Positions 37,016-45,529 of a stretch of 64,000 nt of DNA are shown piece by piece; position 1 is the first letter of the stretch; every line of letters starts with the position of its first letter. The notes under the pieces are model-generated. The model saw only the letters and a program-made list of their open reading frames with translations. It was not told where the DNA came from and ran no database searches. The translations under genes and the position numbers were made by a program. This stretch comes from Natronosalvus hydrolyticus (GTDB lineage: Archaea; Halobacteriota; Halobacteria; Halobacteriales; Natrialbaceae), in contig JAOPJZ010000014.1 in the NCBI GenBank assembly GCA_025517525.1, positions 27,648-91,647 on the forward strand, in the 5' to 3' direction.

Positions 37016-37693
37016 TTACGCGGCTGATTCGGATTCGAGCACTGCGCCGATCAGCTTTCGCTGGCCGACGGCGAGATGCTCGCTGAAGGTCGACCGCGCA
37101 ATCTCCAGGGCGTCCGCCACCTCGCCCGCGTTCGCGTCTCGAGGGTAGTTGAAGTAGCCCATTTCGAGGGCCGTCTCGAGGACTTCTCGCTGTCTGTCGG
37201 TCAGCCCGAGCGCCTCGAGGGGGACGTCATCGCCGATGGTTCCCGCATTGCCTGCGTGCTGTAACCGTTTCACGTGAACGCCGTCAAAGCGGTCCCGAAG
37301 GGTCGAGATAAGCAACCGCAACTGGTCGACGGAGGGAACGTAACATGTGACGGCCAGCACACCGTCGAACGCGTGAATGTCGGACACCGGCCAGCCGAAG
37401 CCTTCGATACAGGCACAGACACAGGTCACATCGGGGTCTCTCGAGAACCGGTAGATTTCCTCGCGTCCATCGGTAAAGATGTGGCCCCCGGTTTCGAGAC
37501 CAGCTGCCACTCGATCCGGCTGATCGATATCGTCAGTTGGAACCGTGAACTCCTCGGTGAGTTGCCCGCGTTCGTTGCGCTCGGTCGAACGGGTCACCGA
37601 GGGGACGGTGAGATCATTTCGTGCCGAGGCTCGAGCAACCGGGCAGTCACCTGGGGCGGCGATTTCGATACTCATCCGAATCGACCCGTCCAT
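37016..37693 (-). CDS. Cysteine-rich HTH_10 (Bat-type) regulator, NarO-like
   Basis: 225 residues. The C-terminal ~55 residues form an HTH_10 domain (LGLTDRQREVLETALEMGYF, ANAGEVADALEIARSTFSEH). The N-terminal part contains several cysteines, GDCPVA and DVTCVCACIEG plus VTCYVP, suitable for an Fe-S or redox-sensing site. The haloarchaeal denitrification regulator NarO has this architecture, so an oxygen- or redox-responsive activator is likely. The ATG at 37693 fits a leaderless transcript: GGTATAG lies about 25 bases upstream, with a palindrome at 37731-37742 just behind it, suggesting autoregulation. A second HTH_10 protein is encoded at 53008. Confidence 0.82.
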   Translation of the reverse strand: MDGSIRMSIEIAAPGDCPVARASARNDLTVPSVTRSTERNERGQLTEEFTVPTDDIDQPDRVAAGLETGGHIFTDGREEIYRFSRDPDVTCVCACIEGFGWPVSDIHAFDGVLAVTCYVPSVDQLRLLISTLRDRFDGVHVKRLQHAGNAGTIGDDVPLEALGLTDRQREVLETALEMGYFNYPRDANAGEVADALEIARSTFSEHLAVGQRKLIGAVLESESAA

Positions 37694-37730
37694 AGCCGTC
37701 TGTCAAAGTCGAGGGGTATAGAATCGGTCC

Positions 37731-37742
37731 AGAACACGTTCG
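37731..37742. promoter_or_regulatory. CGAA-N4-TTCG-like operator before the NarO-like gene
   Basis: AGAACACGTTCG, one mismatch. Its centre is about 43 bases upstream of the ATG and 18-19 bases upstream of the TATA element, where an archaeal activator would contact the promoter. Confidence 0.6.
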
Positions 37743-37804
37743 TCTCGAGGATATATGGATCCGTGTCTGAACTGCGGGCTCTATGCTTGCGCGTGGCTTT
37801 GCTA

Positions 37805-37907
37805 CGGCGATTGGGGGTGCCTGAGCACGGCGATTGGGGGTGCCTGAGCACGGCGATTGGGGGTGCCTGAGCACGGCGATTGGGGGTGCCTGAGCACGGC
37901 GATTGGC
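37805..37907. repeat. 23-bp tandem repeat, four full copies plus a partial
   Basis: The unit CGGCGATTGGGGGTGCCTGAG-CA (23 bases) starts at 37805, 37828, 37851, 37874 and, truncated, 37897. The copies are essentially identical. The array lies between the NarO-like gene and the 3' end of the radical SAM gene. Any reading frame over it simply encodes the repeat, so I do not call a gene here. Confidence 0.92.
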
Positions 37908-37931
37908 GGGACGTGCGTACGCTTGTACCAA

Positions 37932-39101
37932 CTAGTCCGCGTCTGTCAATGCCGTCGGGCCGCTCGGCGGTGTCGGTGGCTGTGTCGTATCATTCCAGGG
38001 GAGTGGGCCATCGTAACCCTCCGTCATGTACGGACAGAGGGGGTCGCTGGCGAGCGGGTCGTCGAAGTAGGCGAACGCTCGAGAGCGACTGCCGCCGCAG
38101 ACGTGTCGGTATTCGCAGGCTCCGCACTTGCCGGTGAGTTGGTCACGGTCGCGAAGCGAGCGAAAGAGGTCGCTATCGCGGTACAGTTCGGTGACCGATT
38201 GTTTGCGAACGTTGCCGGCCGATTTTGGGAGAAATCCGGAAGGAAACACCTCACCAGTATGGCTCACGAACGCAAAGCCGTCGCCGGCGACGATGCCACG
38301 CCGGCGTCGGAGACCCGCCGCGTGGTCATCCCCTGTGGTGGCAGGACCATCGTTACTCGCGTTTGATTCGTGCTGGAGACACACCCGTCGATACTGGGGG
38401 GCTTCCGTCGTCTTGACGCCGAACGGTTCGGTTTCACTCACCGTTCGCAACCAGTCCATCACCGCGTCGGCCTTTTCGGGTGCGAGCGGCTCGAGGATCC
38501 GTCCTCTCCCGATTGGAACCAGGAAGAACACGCTCCACATGACGACGCCTAACTCGCCCAACAACTCCCGAATCGCCGGCAGTTCGTCGACGGTCTGGCC
38601 ACAGACGGTGGTATTTATCTGGACGGGAATACCGGCAGCGTTCGCGTCCTCGATGGCTCGAACGGTCTCCTCGAAACTGCCGGCTTCGCCACGAAACGCG
38701 TCGTGGCTCTCGGCGCTCGCGCCGTCGAGACTCAGCGCCATGCGCTTGAGTCCGGCGTCGGCGAGCCCGTCGATTCGCGCTCGAGTCAGTGAGCCGGTTC
38801 CACTGGGCGTAATAGTCATGCGATGGCCGAGTTCAGTACCGTACTCGATCAACGCCTCCACGTCGTCTCGTACGAGCGGGTCGCCGCCGGAGAGGACGAC
38901 TAACTGTCCATCACCGAACTCGCGGGCGTCCTCGAGCAGTCCTTTCCCTTGGGCGGTGGTGAGTTCCTGCGGATGGCACTGTGGCCGGGCATTTGCGCGA
39001 CAGTGGTTACAGGCGAGACCACAGGCCTGCGTGAGTTCCCAAATAAGGACGAGGGGCCGTTCGGCGGTATCGAGTCGGCGCGACCCTGGTGGCGCTGGCA
39101 T
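37932..39101 (-). CDS. Radical SAM/SPASM domain protein (TIGR04053-like)
   Basis: 389 residues. The radical SAM 4Fe-4S motif is CGLACNHC (CxxxCxxC) near residue 30 with LSGGDPL following, and a C-terminal SPASM-type cysteine cluster is visible (GKCGACEYRHVCGGSRSR). It resembles enzymes of the PqqE/AlbA/NirJ group that modify peptides or tetrapyrroles; I believe it belongs to the TIGR04053 family. The ATG at 39101 is preferred to the frame's earlier start at 39155, because similarity begins around RRLDTAERPLVLIWELT. It diverges from the Htur_1727-type gene and a second radical SAM gene, so the three probably work together. Confidence 0.85.
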   Translation of the reverse strand: MPAPPGSRRLDTAERPLVLIWELTQACGLACNHCRANARPQCHPQELTTAQGKGLLEDAREFGDGQLVVLSGGDPLVRDDVEALIEYGTELGHRMTITPSGTGSLTRARIDGLADAGLKRMALSLDGASAESHDAFRGEAGSFEETVRAIEDANAAGIPVQINTTVCGQTVDELPAIRELLGELGVVMWSVFFLVPIGRGRILEPLAPEKADAVMDWLRTVSETEPFGVKTTEAPQYRRVCLQHESNASNDGPATTGDDHAAGLRRRRGIVAGDGFAFVSHTGEVFPSGFLPKSAGNVRKQSVTELYRDSDLFRSLRDRDQLTGKCGACEYRHVCGGSRSRAFAYFDDPLASDPLCPYMTEGYDGPLPWNDTTQPPTPPSGPTALTDAD

Positions 39102-39171
39102 AGCTGTGTATGGCTCTCCAAAGCCCCATCCAATAGGAATTTTGCTCGTTCCCACTGGGCAGGAATTACAC

Positions 39172-39183
39172 TGAAGGTATTCG
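39172..39183. promoter_or_regulatory. CGAA-N4-TTCG-like site before the Htur_1727-type gene
   Basis: TGAAGGTATTCG, one mismatch. Its centre is about 19 bases upstream of a TTTATCA box (about 39194-39200) and about 51 bases upstream of the ATG at 39229. Confidence 0.4.
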
Positions 39184-39228
39184 CCACGACGGCTTTATCA
39201 TTCGATTACCCAGCGTTCAATGAAACCA

Positions 39229-39594
39229 ATGGTCGAACACGCACATCGTTCGAAAGTGGCAGGGAATCGACGTGGAACACCGCTCCCCCAGTGGGAGGTG
39301 TTCCTTCGAGACGAGCGGACGGAGCCGTTACGACACGTCGGGAGCGTGGCTGCAAGTAGCGCCGACGGAGCCGTCGAGCACGCTGCAGCGCTGTTCGACT
39401 GGCACGCCGCAGACCTCTGGGTCTGCCCGGCAGAGAGCGTCGAACGATACTCCTCGCGTCCCCTCTCGACCGAAACGGACTCGAGCAAGCCATCCAAACC
39501 TGGGTGTTCACCCTCGAAAAACGATTCGTCATCGAAGAAGGAACCGGAAGGCAACGAGCCGACAACCGGGTCAACAGTGGGGAACCATTCGTGA
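39229..39594 (+). CDS. Htur_1727-type rSAM-partnered protein
   Basis: 121 residues. The first ~80 residues (WEVFLRDERTEPLRHVGSVA, LFDWHAADLWVCPAESV) match the small haloarchaeal family described as the rSAM-partnered Htur_1727 protein, always next to a radical SAM gene. The last ~40 residues are a low-complexity Ser/Lys/Pro tail. The family has been listed as a candidate modified-peptide precursor, although its fold resembles a PaaB-like domain, so it could instead be an accessory subunit. Its TGA overlaps the GTG start of the following radical SAM gene (GTGA), indicating translational coupling. Confidence 0.78.
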   Translation: MVEHAHRSKVAGNRRGTPLPQWEVFLRDERTEPLRHVGSVAASSADGAVEHAAALFDWHAADLWVCPAESVERYSSRPLSTETDSSKPSKPGCSPSKNDSSSKKEPEGNEPTTGSTVGNHS

Positions 39595-40796
39595 TCTCGA
39601 TCAGTAAACTGCTCTGTGACCTCGACGCGGAGGGTGATGGCCTTCGATACGACGCTGCGGAGGCTTCGAGCAAGCCCCAGATCACTAGCGAGAAACAGCG
39701 ACGACCGGTCGTCGTGTGGAACGCTACCCGGCGGTGTAATCTCGCCTGTTCACACTGTTATGCAGCCGCCGAAACGGAGCCAGCCCCGGGGGAGTTCACG
39801 ACGACTGAGGCACGTCGGTTCCTCGAGCAACTGGCCCACTACGACGTTCCAGTCGTCCTCTTTTCGGGTGGTGAGCCATTAGCTCGAGGCGACGTGATCG
39901 AACTGGTCGAGTACGCGGCCGACCTGGGGCTTCGACCGGTGCTGTCGACGAACGGCACACTCCTTACTCGCGAACGGGCACTGGCACTCAAAGACGCAGG
40001 CCTGCAGTATGCGGGCGTCTCCGTCGACGGGCTGCCGGAGCGAAACGACGCCTTTCGGGGCAAGGAGGGCGCGTTCAACGCCGCCGTCCGCGGCATCGAG
40101 GCCTGTCTCGACGTCGGCCTGAAAACGGGCCTTCGCTATACCATCACCGAAGCCAACGCGCCAGATCTCGAGGGCGTAATCGACCTGCTCGCCGACGTCG
40201 GCGTCGACCGGTTCTGTTTCTATCACCTCGATTACGGCGGCCGTGGAGCTGACATTACCGACATTGACCTGTCGCCACAGGCCAAACGCGACGCCGTCGA
40301 ACGGCTCTGTGATCTGACCCTCGAATATCACGACCGTGGCGAAGAGATCGAAACCCTGCTCGTGGGTAATTACGCCGACGCCGGTTTTCTCGTTGAGTAC
40401 GCCCGCGACCGTTTCGGCCCGGAGAAGGCCGATGCCGTCTACCGGCATCTACAGAAAAACGGCGGGGACCCCACAGGTGAGCGAATTGCGGACGTCGATT
40501 ACGAAGGGAACGTGCACCTTACGCAGTTCTGGCAGGGCTACAGCCTCGGTAACGTCCGGGACCGACCCTTCGGGGAAATATGGGACGACGAGACGAATCC
40601 GCTACTCAGGGCGCTTCGCAACCGGGAATCACATCTCACCGGCAAATGTTCGGACTGTCAGTACCTGTCGATCTGTCGGGGTGGATCACGGCTACGGGCA
40701 CTGGCGACCGAAGGCGAACTGTTTGCACCGGACCCGCAGTGTTATCTCGAGGAGCGAGAAATTCGAGGCGGCAAAGCGGTCTCGAACGCCGATTAA
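39591..40796 (+). CDS. Radical SAM/SPASM protein (NirJ/AhbC-AhbD-like)
   Basis: 401 residues starting with GTG at 39591, which overlaps the preceding stop. The radical SAM site is RRCNLACSHCYAAAE with FSGGEPLARGD; the SPASM-type cysteines are in GKCSDCQYLSICRGG and the final DPQCYLEE. Sequence and start (VISISKLLCDLDAEGDGLRY) are those of the haloarchaeal protein usually annotated as a heme-biosynthesis radical SAM enzyme (NirJ/AhbC/AhbD group). Candidate roles are modification of heme side chains, which denitrification needs, or of the Htur_1727 partner encoded directly upstream. The sequence does not settle this. Confidence 0.87.
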   Translation: MISISKLLCDLDAEGDGLRYDAAEASSKPQITSEKQRRPVVVWNATRRCNLACSHCYAAAETEPAPGEFTTTEARRFLEQLAHYDVPVVLFSGGEPLARGDVIELVEYAADLGLRPVLSTNGTLLTRERALALKDAGLQYAGVSVDGLPERNDAFRGKEGAFNAAVRGIEACLDVGLKTGLRYTITEANAPDLEGVIDLLADVGVDRFCFYHLDYGGRGADITDIDLSPQAKRDAVERLCDLTLEYHDRGEEIETLLVGNYADAGFLVEYARDRFGPEKADAVYRHLQKNGGDPTGERIADVDYEGNVHLTQFWQGYSLGNVRDRPFGEIWDDETNPLLRALRNRESHLTGKCSDCQYLSICRGGSRLRALATEGELFAPDPQCYLEEREIRGGKAVSNAD

Positions 40797-40915
40797 GTCG
40801 GTGAGATGGCGACTGCTGGGACATCGAACGATGCACTTCGAGCGAACGAGTTCTACACGTCAACTATCGCCATTATCTCAGCTATCGAAAAACGATAAAA
40901 AGTGACCGAGGGTTC

Positions 40916-42133
40916 CTATGCTGCGTAGAACCCGCACTGTGAGAGATCGGTGTACTCGCGGGTCGTCGCCATGACTGCGCTCAGGCTTCCGTCGTCGAGG
41001 TCAACCGTTCGCCAGTCTCCGCCGTTGGCATTGTGCGCCCACAACGTCCCGTCGTCGTCGAAGGCGATCTGTGAACGGACTGCAAAGGCCGTTCGGTCGG
41101 TGGAGGCAACGATTTGTTGCTGGTCGGTCAGATCGGTGAGGTCGACACTGAAGAAGTTCGAACCGGACTCGTTCGTCCTGGTCGTACTCACGTAGAGGAT
41201 ATCGTTCTCCCTGTCGATAGCAAGATCCCCGAGACCCACACCGGACCAATCCAGTTCGGTAACGGTGGTGGTGCTCACGGTACCGCCGCTGATATCCGCG
41301 GCCATCAGCGTACTTCCACCGTTCGGGATATACAGATACTCGGCGGTATCGTTCCGGAAGGCGGCACCTGCGATTGATTCGCCGTTTGGCGTGATTACCC
41401 CGTACTCCTCTATGCCGAAGGCCCCGTCCTCGTTCATCGTTTTGAGGACGCCGGTGTCCTCTGCAAAGTACCACACGTCGTTATCGTCGTCGAATGCGAG
41501 ACCGTTCGGATAGTTCGAATCCGAGCTGTCGTCGGGAATCGCCCCGACCGACTGTTCCACAATTTGTCCTGATCCCGCGTCGTATCGGATACTGACAATC
41601 TCCGTCGGATCGGATCGTGACGTTCCGTAGAACGGACACTGTGGAAGCGGATCGTCGTCCGCTTCGACGAGACAGAACTGAAGGTTGCTGATCGCCGCCT
41701 GTCGGCCACCGTCGTTTTCCAGTTCGGATGTGTACGAACCTTCCGGGTCCGCGACGGTGTCACAGTCGTTTCCACCGAACGCCATCACATTCGTGACGAC
41801 GTATCCGTCAGATTCCCATTCTACGTGGACCGGTTCACACGATTTTCCGTCTTTACCGCTCCAATCTGTGATTTCGAGAAAGCCGGTATCCGTTTCCTCC
41901 TCGAAATAACACACGTACGCTTCCGTCTCCTCGTCCCAGTATTCGACGAACTCGATTTTGACGTAGTAATCGTCGTCACAACCGAACGTTCGATGACACG
42001 GTCCGCCTTTCGCTGCGACGGATCCGCCAAATCCTGCTACGCCACCGACCCCTATTCCCGTGGCGGCAACGCCGCGGAGTACTGTTCGTCGGTCAATTCC
42101 GCTCCACTGAGTTTCACGTTCTTTCTGAGCCAT
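40916..42133 (-). CDS. Tat-exported beta-propeller-like protein
   Basis: 405 residues with a twin-arginine signal (GIDRRTVLRGVAATGIG) and no lipobox. The first ~150 mature residues are Cys-containing (GPCHRTFGCDDDYY) and acidic. The remainder has WD/NHL-like repeats (NGLAFDDDNDVWYFAEDTG, GLGDLAIDRENDILYVSTT, SQIAFDDDGTLWAHNANGG), suggesting a six- to seven-bladed propeller outside the cell. I cannot assign a function. The gene is convergent with the radical SAM gene, and the promoter region upstream is unusually AT-rich. Confidence 0.78.
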   Translation of the reverse strand: MAQKERETQWSGIDRRTVLRGVAATGIGVGGVAGFGGSVAAKGGPCHRTFGCDDDYYVKIEFVEYWDEETEAYVCYFEEETDTGFLEITDWSGKDGKSCEPVHVEWESDGYVVTNVMAFGGNDCDTVADPEGSYTSELENDGGRQAAISNLQFCLVEADDDPLPQCPFYGTSRSDPTEIVSIRYDAGSGQIVEQSVGAIPDDSSDSNYPNGLAFDDDNDVWYFAEDTGVLKTMNEDGAFGIEEYGVITPNGESIAGAAFRNDTAEYLYIPNGGSTLMAADISGGTVSTTTVTELDWSGVGLGDLAIDRENDILYVSTTRTNESGSNFFSVDLTDLTDQQQIVASTDRTAFAVRSQIAFDDDGTLWAHNANGGDWRTVDLDDGSLSAVMATTREYTDLSQCGFYAA

Positions 42134-42440
42134 CGTGGTTTCAAACCCCCCCTGGGGAGTCCGGGTTATTGATACGCCCAGTGAGTATATAGCAACATAT
42201 GTGAGATTACAAAGGATGTCACGATTAGGAAATGTATAATTACTTTCCAGTAACTATTTGTGGACATTTATTCATAATATCTTGATTATCCTTTAAACAG
42301 TCACGTTATTGAAAGACAAAATATGGCGCTTGAATCGTACAATACTCGTCGATATCCGTCAAGCCATAGTACACATCGGCCGTAACTCCAAATAGTATAG
42401 TGAGCTAGTAAGTGAGGGACTGGTCGGTAATGAGGTAGTT
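42134..42440. other. AT-rich intergenic region
   Basis: About 300 bases of markedly AT-rich DNA upstream of the propeller gene, with GTATATAGC (about 42186-42194) as a possible TATA box some 55 bases before its ATG. I see no gene. The composition differs from the flanking genes. Confidence 0.4.
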
Positions 42441-42442
42441 AT

Positions 42443-42520
42443 AGTAACCATTGAAACGATTTACACACCTATCGTGTCGCAGTTTTGCGATAGAGTGTGC
42501 AATGACTTTCAATGGCTACT
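42443..42520 (+). repeat. 78-bp hairpin element, copy B
   Basis: Arms ATAGTAACCATTGAAA (42441-42456) and TTTCAATGGCTACTAT (42507-42522) match as an inverted repeat at 15 of 16 positions. The interior shares ACACACCT-like and GCGATAGAGTGTGCAATG stretches with copy A (2065-2142). It is the same length as copy A and in the same orientation. Confidence 0.75.
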
Positions 42521-42794
42521 ATAGTTGATGCGAGCGTCCCTGTGGACTCGAGGGATTGTCTTCCAGCCACTGGCTCGAACCGGTAGGTCACCCGAAACGC
42601 GAAGGGGTCGTCACCGGATTCGAATCCGTAATATCGCATCCGAAAATATCACTTCTCTCGAGGATCGTCCGAGCCTGAAAACAGGTGAATATCCTGCTAA
42701 TGAGTGCCGTTTTATTCGAGAGGGAAATTGATTTAAGGGGTTGAGCGCCCCGAGTGGCACACTTCGTCATTTCAGACCCCCCAAAACCGCCGAC
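42521..42794. other. Intergenic region downstream of DUF3054 gene
   Basis: I see no gene. It contains a short perfect palindrome CGGATTCGAATCCG at about 42616-42629 that looks superficially like a tRNA T-arm but has no matching tRNA body. Confidence 0.4.
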
Positions 42795-43238
42795 TCACGG
42801 GGGGAGAAATCGCCTTACAAGCAACGTCACCGCAACTCGCCAGGGGAGAACGAACAATAGCCCAAAACCGATATTCACGATCAGGAACTCGAGCGGTGCG
42901 CCGCCGGGGAAATACGACGTGGCTCGAATGTACGCTCCGACGATGGAGACGAGTACCCAGGCGAGTATCGTGAGCCAGAGCGTTCGGTAGTAACTCGAGA
43001 GCGTCCGGCGACGGTAGACGCCGAGAAGGGGAGCGATGGCCACCCAGGCGAGGAAAAACGGCGTCGTCGTCCTGAGCGTGTGGAGAGGATACTGCCAAGG
43101 CTCGATGGAGTGGACGAGGAGACCGACGCCGATAAAGGCGAGGAGGACCGCCACGTCGCCGACGAGCACCGCCGCTGTCGTCACCAGTTTTCGCCGGTCG
43201 AGTCGGTTCAGTCGACGGGTGGACGTGATGGTTGACAT
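42795..43238 (-). CDS. DUF3054 family membrane protein
   Basis: 147 residues with four membrane helices; the pattern (LVGDVAVLLAFIGVGLLVHS, FFLAWVAIAPLLGVYRRRT, ATSYFPGGAPLEFLIVNIGF) matches DUF3054. The family has no established function. It follows the CtaA-CtaB fusion gene after 2 bases, so it is probably cotranscribed with heme O/A synthesis in this island. Confidence 0.83.
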   Translation of the reverse strand: MSTITSTRRLNRLDRRKLVTTAAVLVGDVAVLLAFIGVGLLVHSIEPWQYPLHTLRTTTPFFLAWVAIAPLLGVYRRRTLSSYYRTLWLTILAWVLVSIVGAYIRATSYFPGGAPLEFLIVNIGFGLLFVLPWRVAVTLLVRRFLPP

Positions 43239-43240
43239 AG

Positions 43241-44752
43241 TCAGAGCAGGGCTTCAGCGACGATGGCGAGCAGCACGACGCCGAGGTAGGCGTTCGAGGT
43301 GTAAAACGTTCGCATCGTGGCCCGGTCGGTTCGAACCCGACACTGGGTGACGGCACTCGAGAGGAACAGTGCACCGGCGAGGATGGCTGCCAGCGCGAAC
43401 AGCCAGCCAAGCGGGGCGACGAGGACGAGCGCTGTCGTCGTGAGCAGCGTCACGCCGAGCATCAGGATGATCCGTCGTCGGGCCGCAGCGACACCCGAAA
43501 CCACCGGAAACATGGGATAGCCGCCACGAGCGTAATCCTCCCGATAGACGATGGCGAGGTTGTAGAAGTGTGCCGGCGTCCAGACGACGACGAGTGCGGC
43601 GAGGACGAGTGCTGGCATCCCGATCGAACCCGTCACCGCGACCCATCCGATGACGGCCGGGAGGGCTCCGGCACCGCCGCCGAGCGCGATGTTCCACGAC
43701 GTGTTCGGTTTGAGGACGACCGTATACAGGATGCTGTAGTAACCGACAGCTACCAGCGTGAGCAGGGTTGCGAGCGTATTCACGAAGGTGGCGAGTACCA
43801 GCATGGAGAGTGCGAGCAACGCCATCCCGAAGAGCGCCGCTCGAGCGCGCGGAATTTGCGCCGTCGCAACGGGTCGGTCGGCCGTTCGCTCCATTCGCTG
43901 GTCGCGGTCCCACTCGAAGACGTGGTTGAACGTTCCGCTCGCACCGACGGCCAGCACGCCGCCGGTCAGGGTGGCGACGATGGTGAGACCGGTCGGCCAC
44001 GTCCCGGTGGTCGCTGCCAGTGCGATCCCTGCCAACGCGAGCAGACAGAGCAGCCACATCAGTCGCGGCTTCGTCAACTCGAGGTAGGCCAGCGCCTGGT
44101 TTCGAAAGCGGGTACTGGCCCGATGCGTGGTATCGCTCATCGCTTCGGGAGGGAGTTCGTAGCTCGCTGAATCGGCGCTCTTTGCACTGACTGGCTCACT
44201 CGAAATGTCACCGTTCTCGGTGGAGACTGGCTCGCTCGAGGTCGATTTCGGTGTCTCACCCCGTAACGGAGTCGCTGCGACGTCAGTGAGCGCGCTTGCC
44301 CCGACGTCCTGGGTATCTGTCTCGAGCGTCCAGCCCAGCGCGATGAGGAAGGCGACGAAAATGAACGCAGCGATGGCGAGATGGAGTTCAGTCACGTAAG
44401 CGATCTCCGTCGTGACGACGAGTGCACCGACACCGACCTGTACCGGGAAGGCGACTCCGGCAACGGCGACCGCTATCCGAACACGCCGGGTGGTCTCCGT
44501 TTGCCAGGCCATGATGAGCGTCGCGAGCACTAACAGGCCGGCTACCAGCGAGAGCAGTCGGTGGCCAACCACGAGGGCTCCCTCGAGCGAAAGGAGTGCA
44601 CCTCCCGCATCGAGACAGAGCGGCCAGGTCGTACAGCTCGTCCCGAGCCGCGTCGTCGTCATGACGGCTCCGGTCGTGATCACGGCGTAGACGGCCAGGA
44701 TGGTAACGGTCAACGTCGTGACGAACCGTCGCTGCGTGAACTGTCGTTTCAT
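43241..44752 (-). CDS. ctaB: CtaA-like domain fused to protoheme IX farnesyltransferase (CtaB)
   Basis: 503 residues. Residues 1-150 resemble half of heme A synthase (CtaA/COX15): four helices with heme-ligand candidates in VVGHRLLSLVAG and TELHLAIAAF. Residues ~210-500 form a UbiA-type prenyltransferase with the Mg-binding FNHVFEWDRDQRMERTADRP motif of CtaB, which farnesylates heme b to heme O. A polar linker (about 150-205) joins them. The ATG at 44752 is chosen because homology starts at MKRQFTQRRFV; a GTG at 44827 is an alternative. It supplies heme O/A for heme-copper enzymes. Confidence 0.9.
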   Translation of the reverse strand: MKRQFTQRRFVTTLTVTILAVYAVITTGAVMTTTRLGTSCTTWPLCLDAGGALLSLEGALVVGHRLLSLVAGLLVLATLIMAWQTETTRRVRIAVAVAGVAFPVQVGVGALVVTTEIAYVTELHLAIAAFIFVAFLIALGWTLETDTQDVGASALTDVAATPLRGETPKSTSSEPVSTENGDISSEPVSAKSADSASYELPPEAMSDTTHRASTRFRNQALAYLELTKPRLMWLLCLLALAGIALAATTGTWPTGLTIVATLTGGVLAVGASGTFNHVFEWDRDQRMERTADRPVATAQIPRARAALFGMALLALSMLVLATFVNTLATLLTLVAVGYYSILYTVVLKPNTSWNIALGGGAGALPAVIGWVAVTGSIGMPALVLAALVVVWTPAHFYNLAIVYREDYARGGYPMFPVVSGVAAARRRIILMLGVTLLTTTALVLVAPLGWLFALAAILAGALFLSSAVTQCRVRTDRATMRTFYTSNAYLGVVLLAIVAEALL

Positions 44753-44843
44753 ATGGAGTTTGCATATCGCACGTCTGTGTTCTGAAGCCGGCGCTGTCGG
44801 GTCATAGCTCGAGGTTTGGGTGCCCACTACCCGACGGTTCTCC

Positions 44844-44855
44844 CGAACATGTTCT
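44844..44855. promoter_or_regulatory. CGAA-N4-TTCG-like site before ctaA-ctaB
   Basis: CGAACATGTTCT, one mismatch. It lies 92 bases upstream of the chosen ATG (17 bases from an alternative GTG at 44827), so the spacing does not match the best sites. Confidence 0.4.
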
Positions 44856-44867
44856 CATCAGTTCGTG

Positions 44868-45527
44868 TCACGTCCAGGCGAGGTACAGTTGGCCGAATCC
44901 GGCGAGGATCAGAACGATTCCGGCGATTTTGACGAGATGGCCGCTGAACGTCGATCCCCAGCGAGTGCCGAAATCATAGCCAATGGCGGTAACGACAGTC
45001 ACCGACAACATCAGTAGCCCAAAGCCGCCGGTAAACGAGCCGAGGACGAGCGCCGTCTCCACCGGCGGCATCGTCACGGATCTGAGGGCGAGGGCGAGAA
45101 ATACCGGCAACACACAGGCGGTTGCGGCCAGGGCGTACAGACTCCCGAACACGGCGAACCCCCAATTGCTCGAGCGACGTTCGGGAAGGAGAACGTGCAG
45201 GGACCCGGTGCCGCGCCAGAGAATCCACGCGCCGAGTACGATCAATGCGACGCCGACTACGTACTCGAGGAACGGAAGCACGCGAGTCAGGACTTCGCCG
45301 AACAGGAGGGCAAGCCCCGAGAGGAGAGCCAGCGTCAGTATGGCTCCGGCCGCCGCCGCGAGTCCGCGGCTGAACGCGCCACTGAGCGGCGGTTGCTCTT
45401 CGCCAGTCGACGCCACGTAGTAGCTCACGTAGCCGGGAAGCAACGCGTACGAACAGGGGGCGAAGAAAGTCGCGACGCCGACCCCCAGCGCGAACAACAT
45501 CGTGCCGAGTATTTCACCCCCAACCAC
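44868..45527 (-). CDS. CcdA/DsbD-type thiol-disulfide transporter
   Basis: 219 residues, six membrane helices, of the cytochrome c biogenesis CcdA family. The redox cysteines are visible in FFAPCSYALLPGYVSYY (helix 1) and LAATACVLPVFLALAL (helix 4). It passes reducing equivalents across the membrane to an external thioredoxin-like protein. It lies 2 bases behind the TlpA-like gene and in one operon with SCO, so it should keep CuA or heme assembly proteins reduced. Confidence 0.88.
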   Translation of the reverse strand: MVGGEILGTMLFALGVGVATFFAPCSYALLPGYVSYYVASTGEEQPPLSGAFSRGLAAAAGAILTLALLSGLALLFGEVLTRVLPFLEYVVGVALIVLGAWILWRGTGSLHVLLPERRSSNWGFAVFGSLYALAATACVLPVFLALALRSVTMPPVETALVLGSFTGGFGLLMLSVTVVTAIGYDFGTRWGSTFSGHLVKIAGIVLILAGFGQLYLAWT

Positions 45528-45529
45528 GG

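Noticed and set aside
37647..37931. A minus-strand frame of 94 residues across the 23-bp array
   Set aside because: Most of it is the translated repeat, with no family pattern and no promoter; it is a by-product of the array.
40843..40854. CGAACGAGTTCT, a one-mismatch operator
   Set aside because: It lies between two convergent gene ends with no promoter to control, so it is probably chance.
42616..42629. CGGATTCGAATCCG, resembling a tRNA T-arm
   Set aside because: No acceptor, D or anticodon arm can be built around it on either strand.
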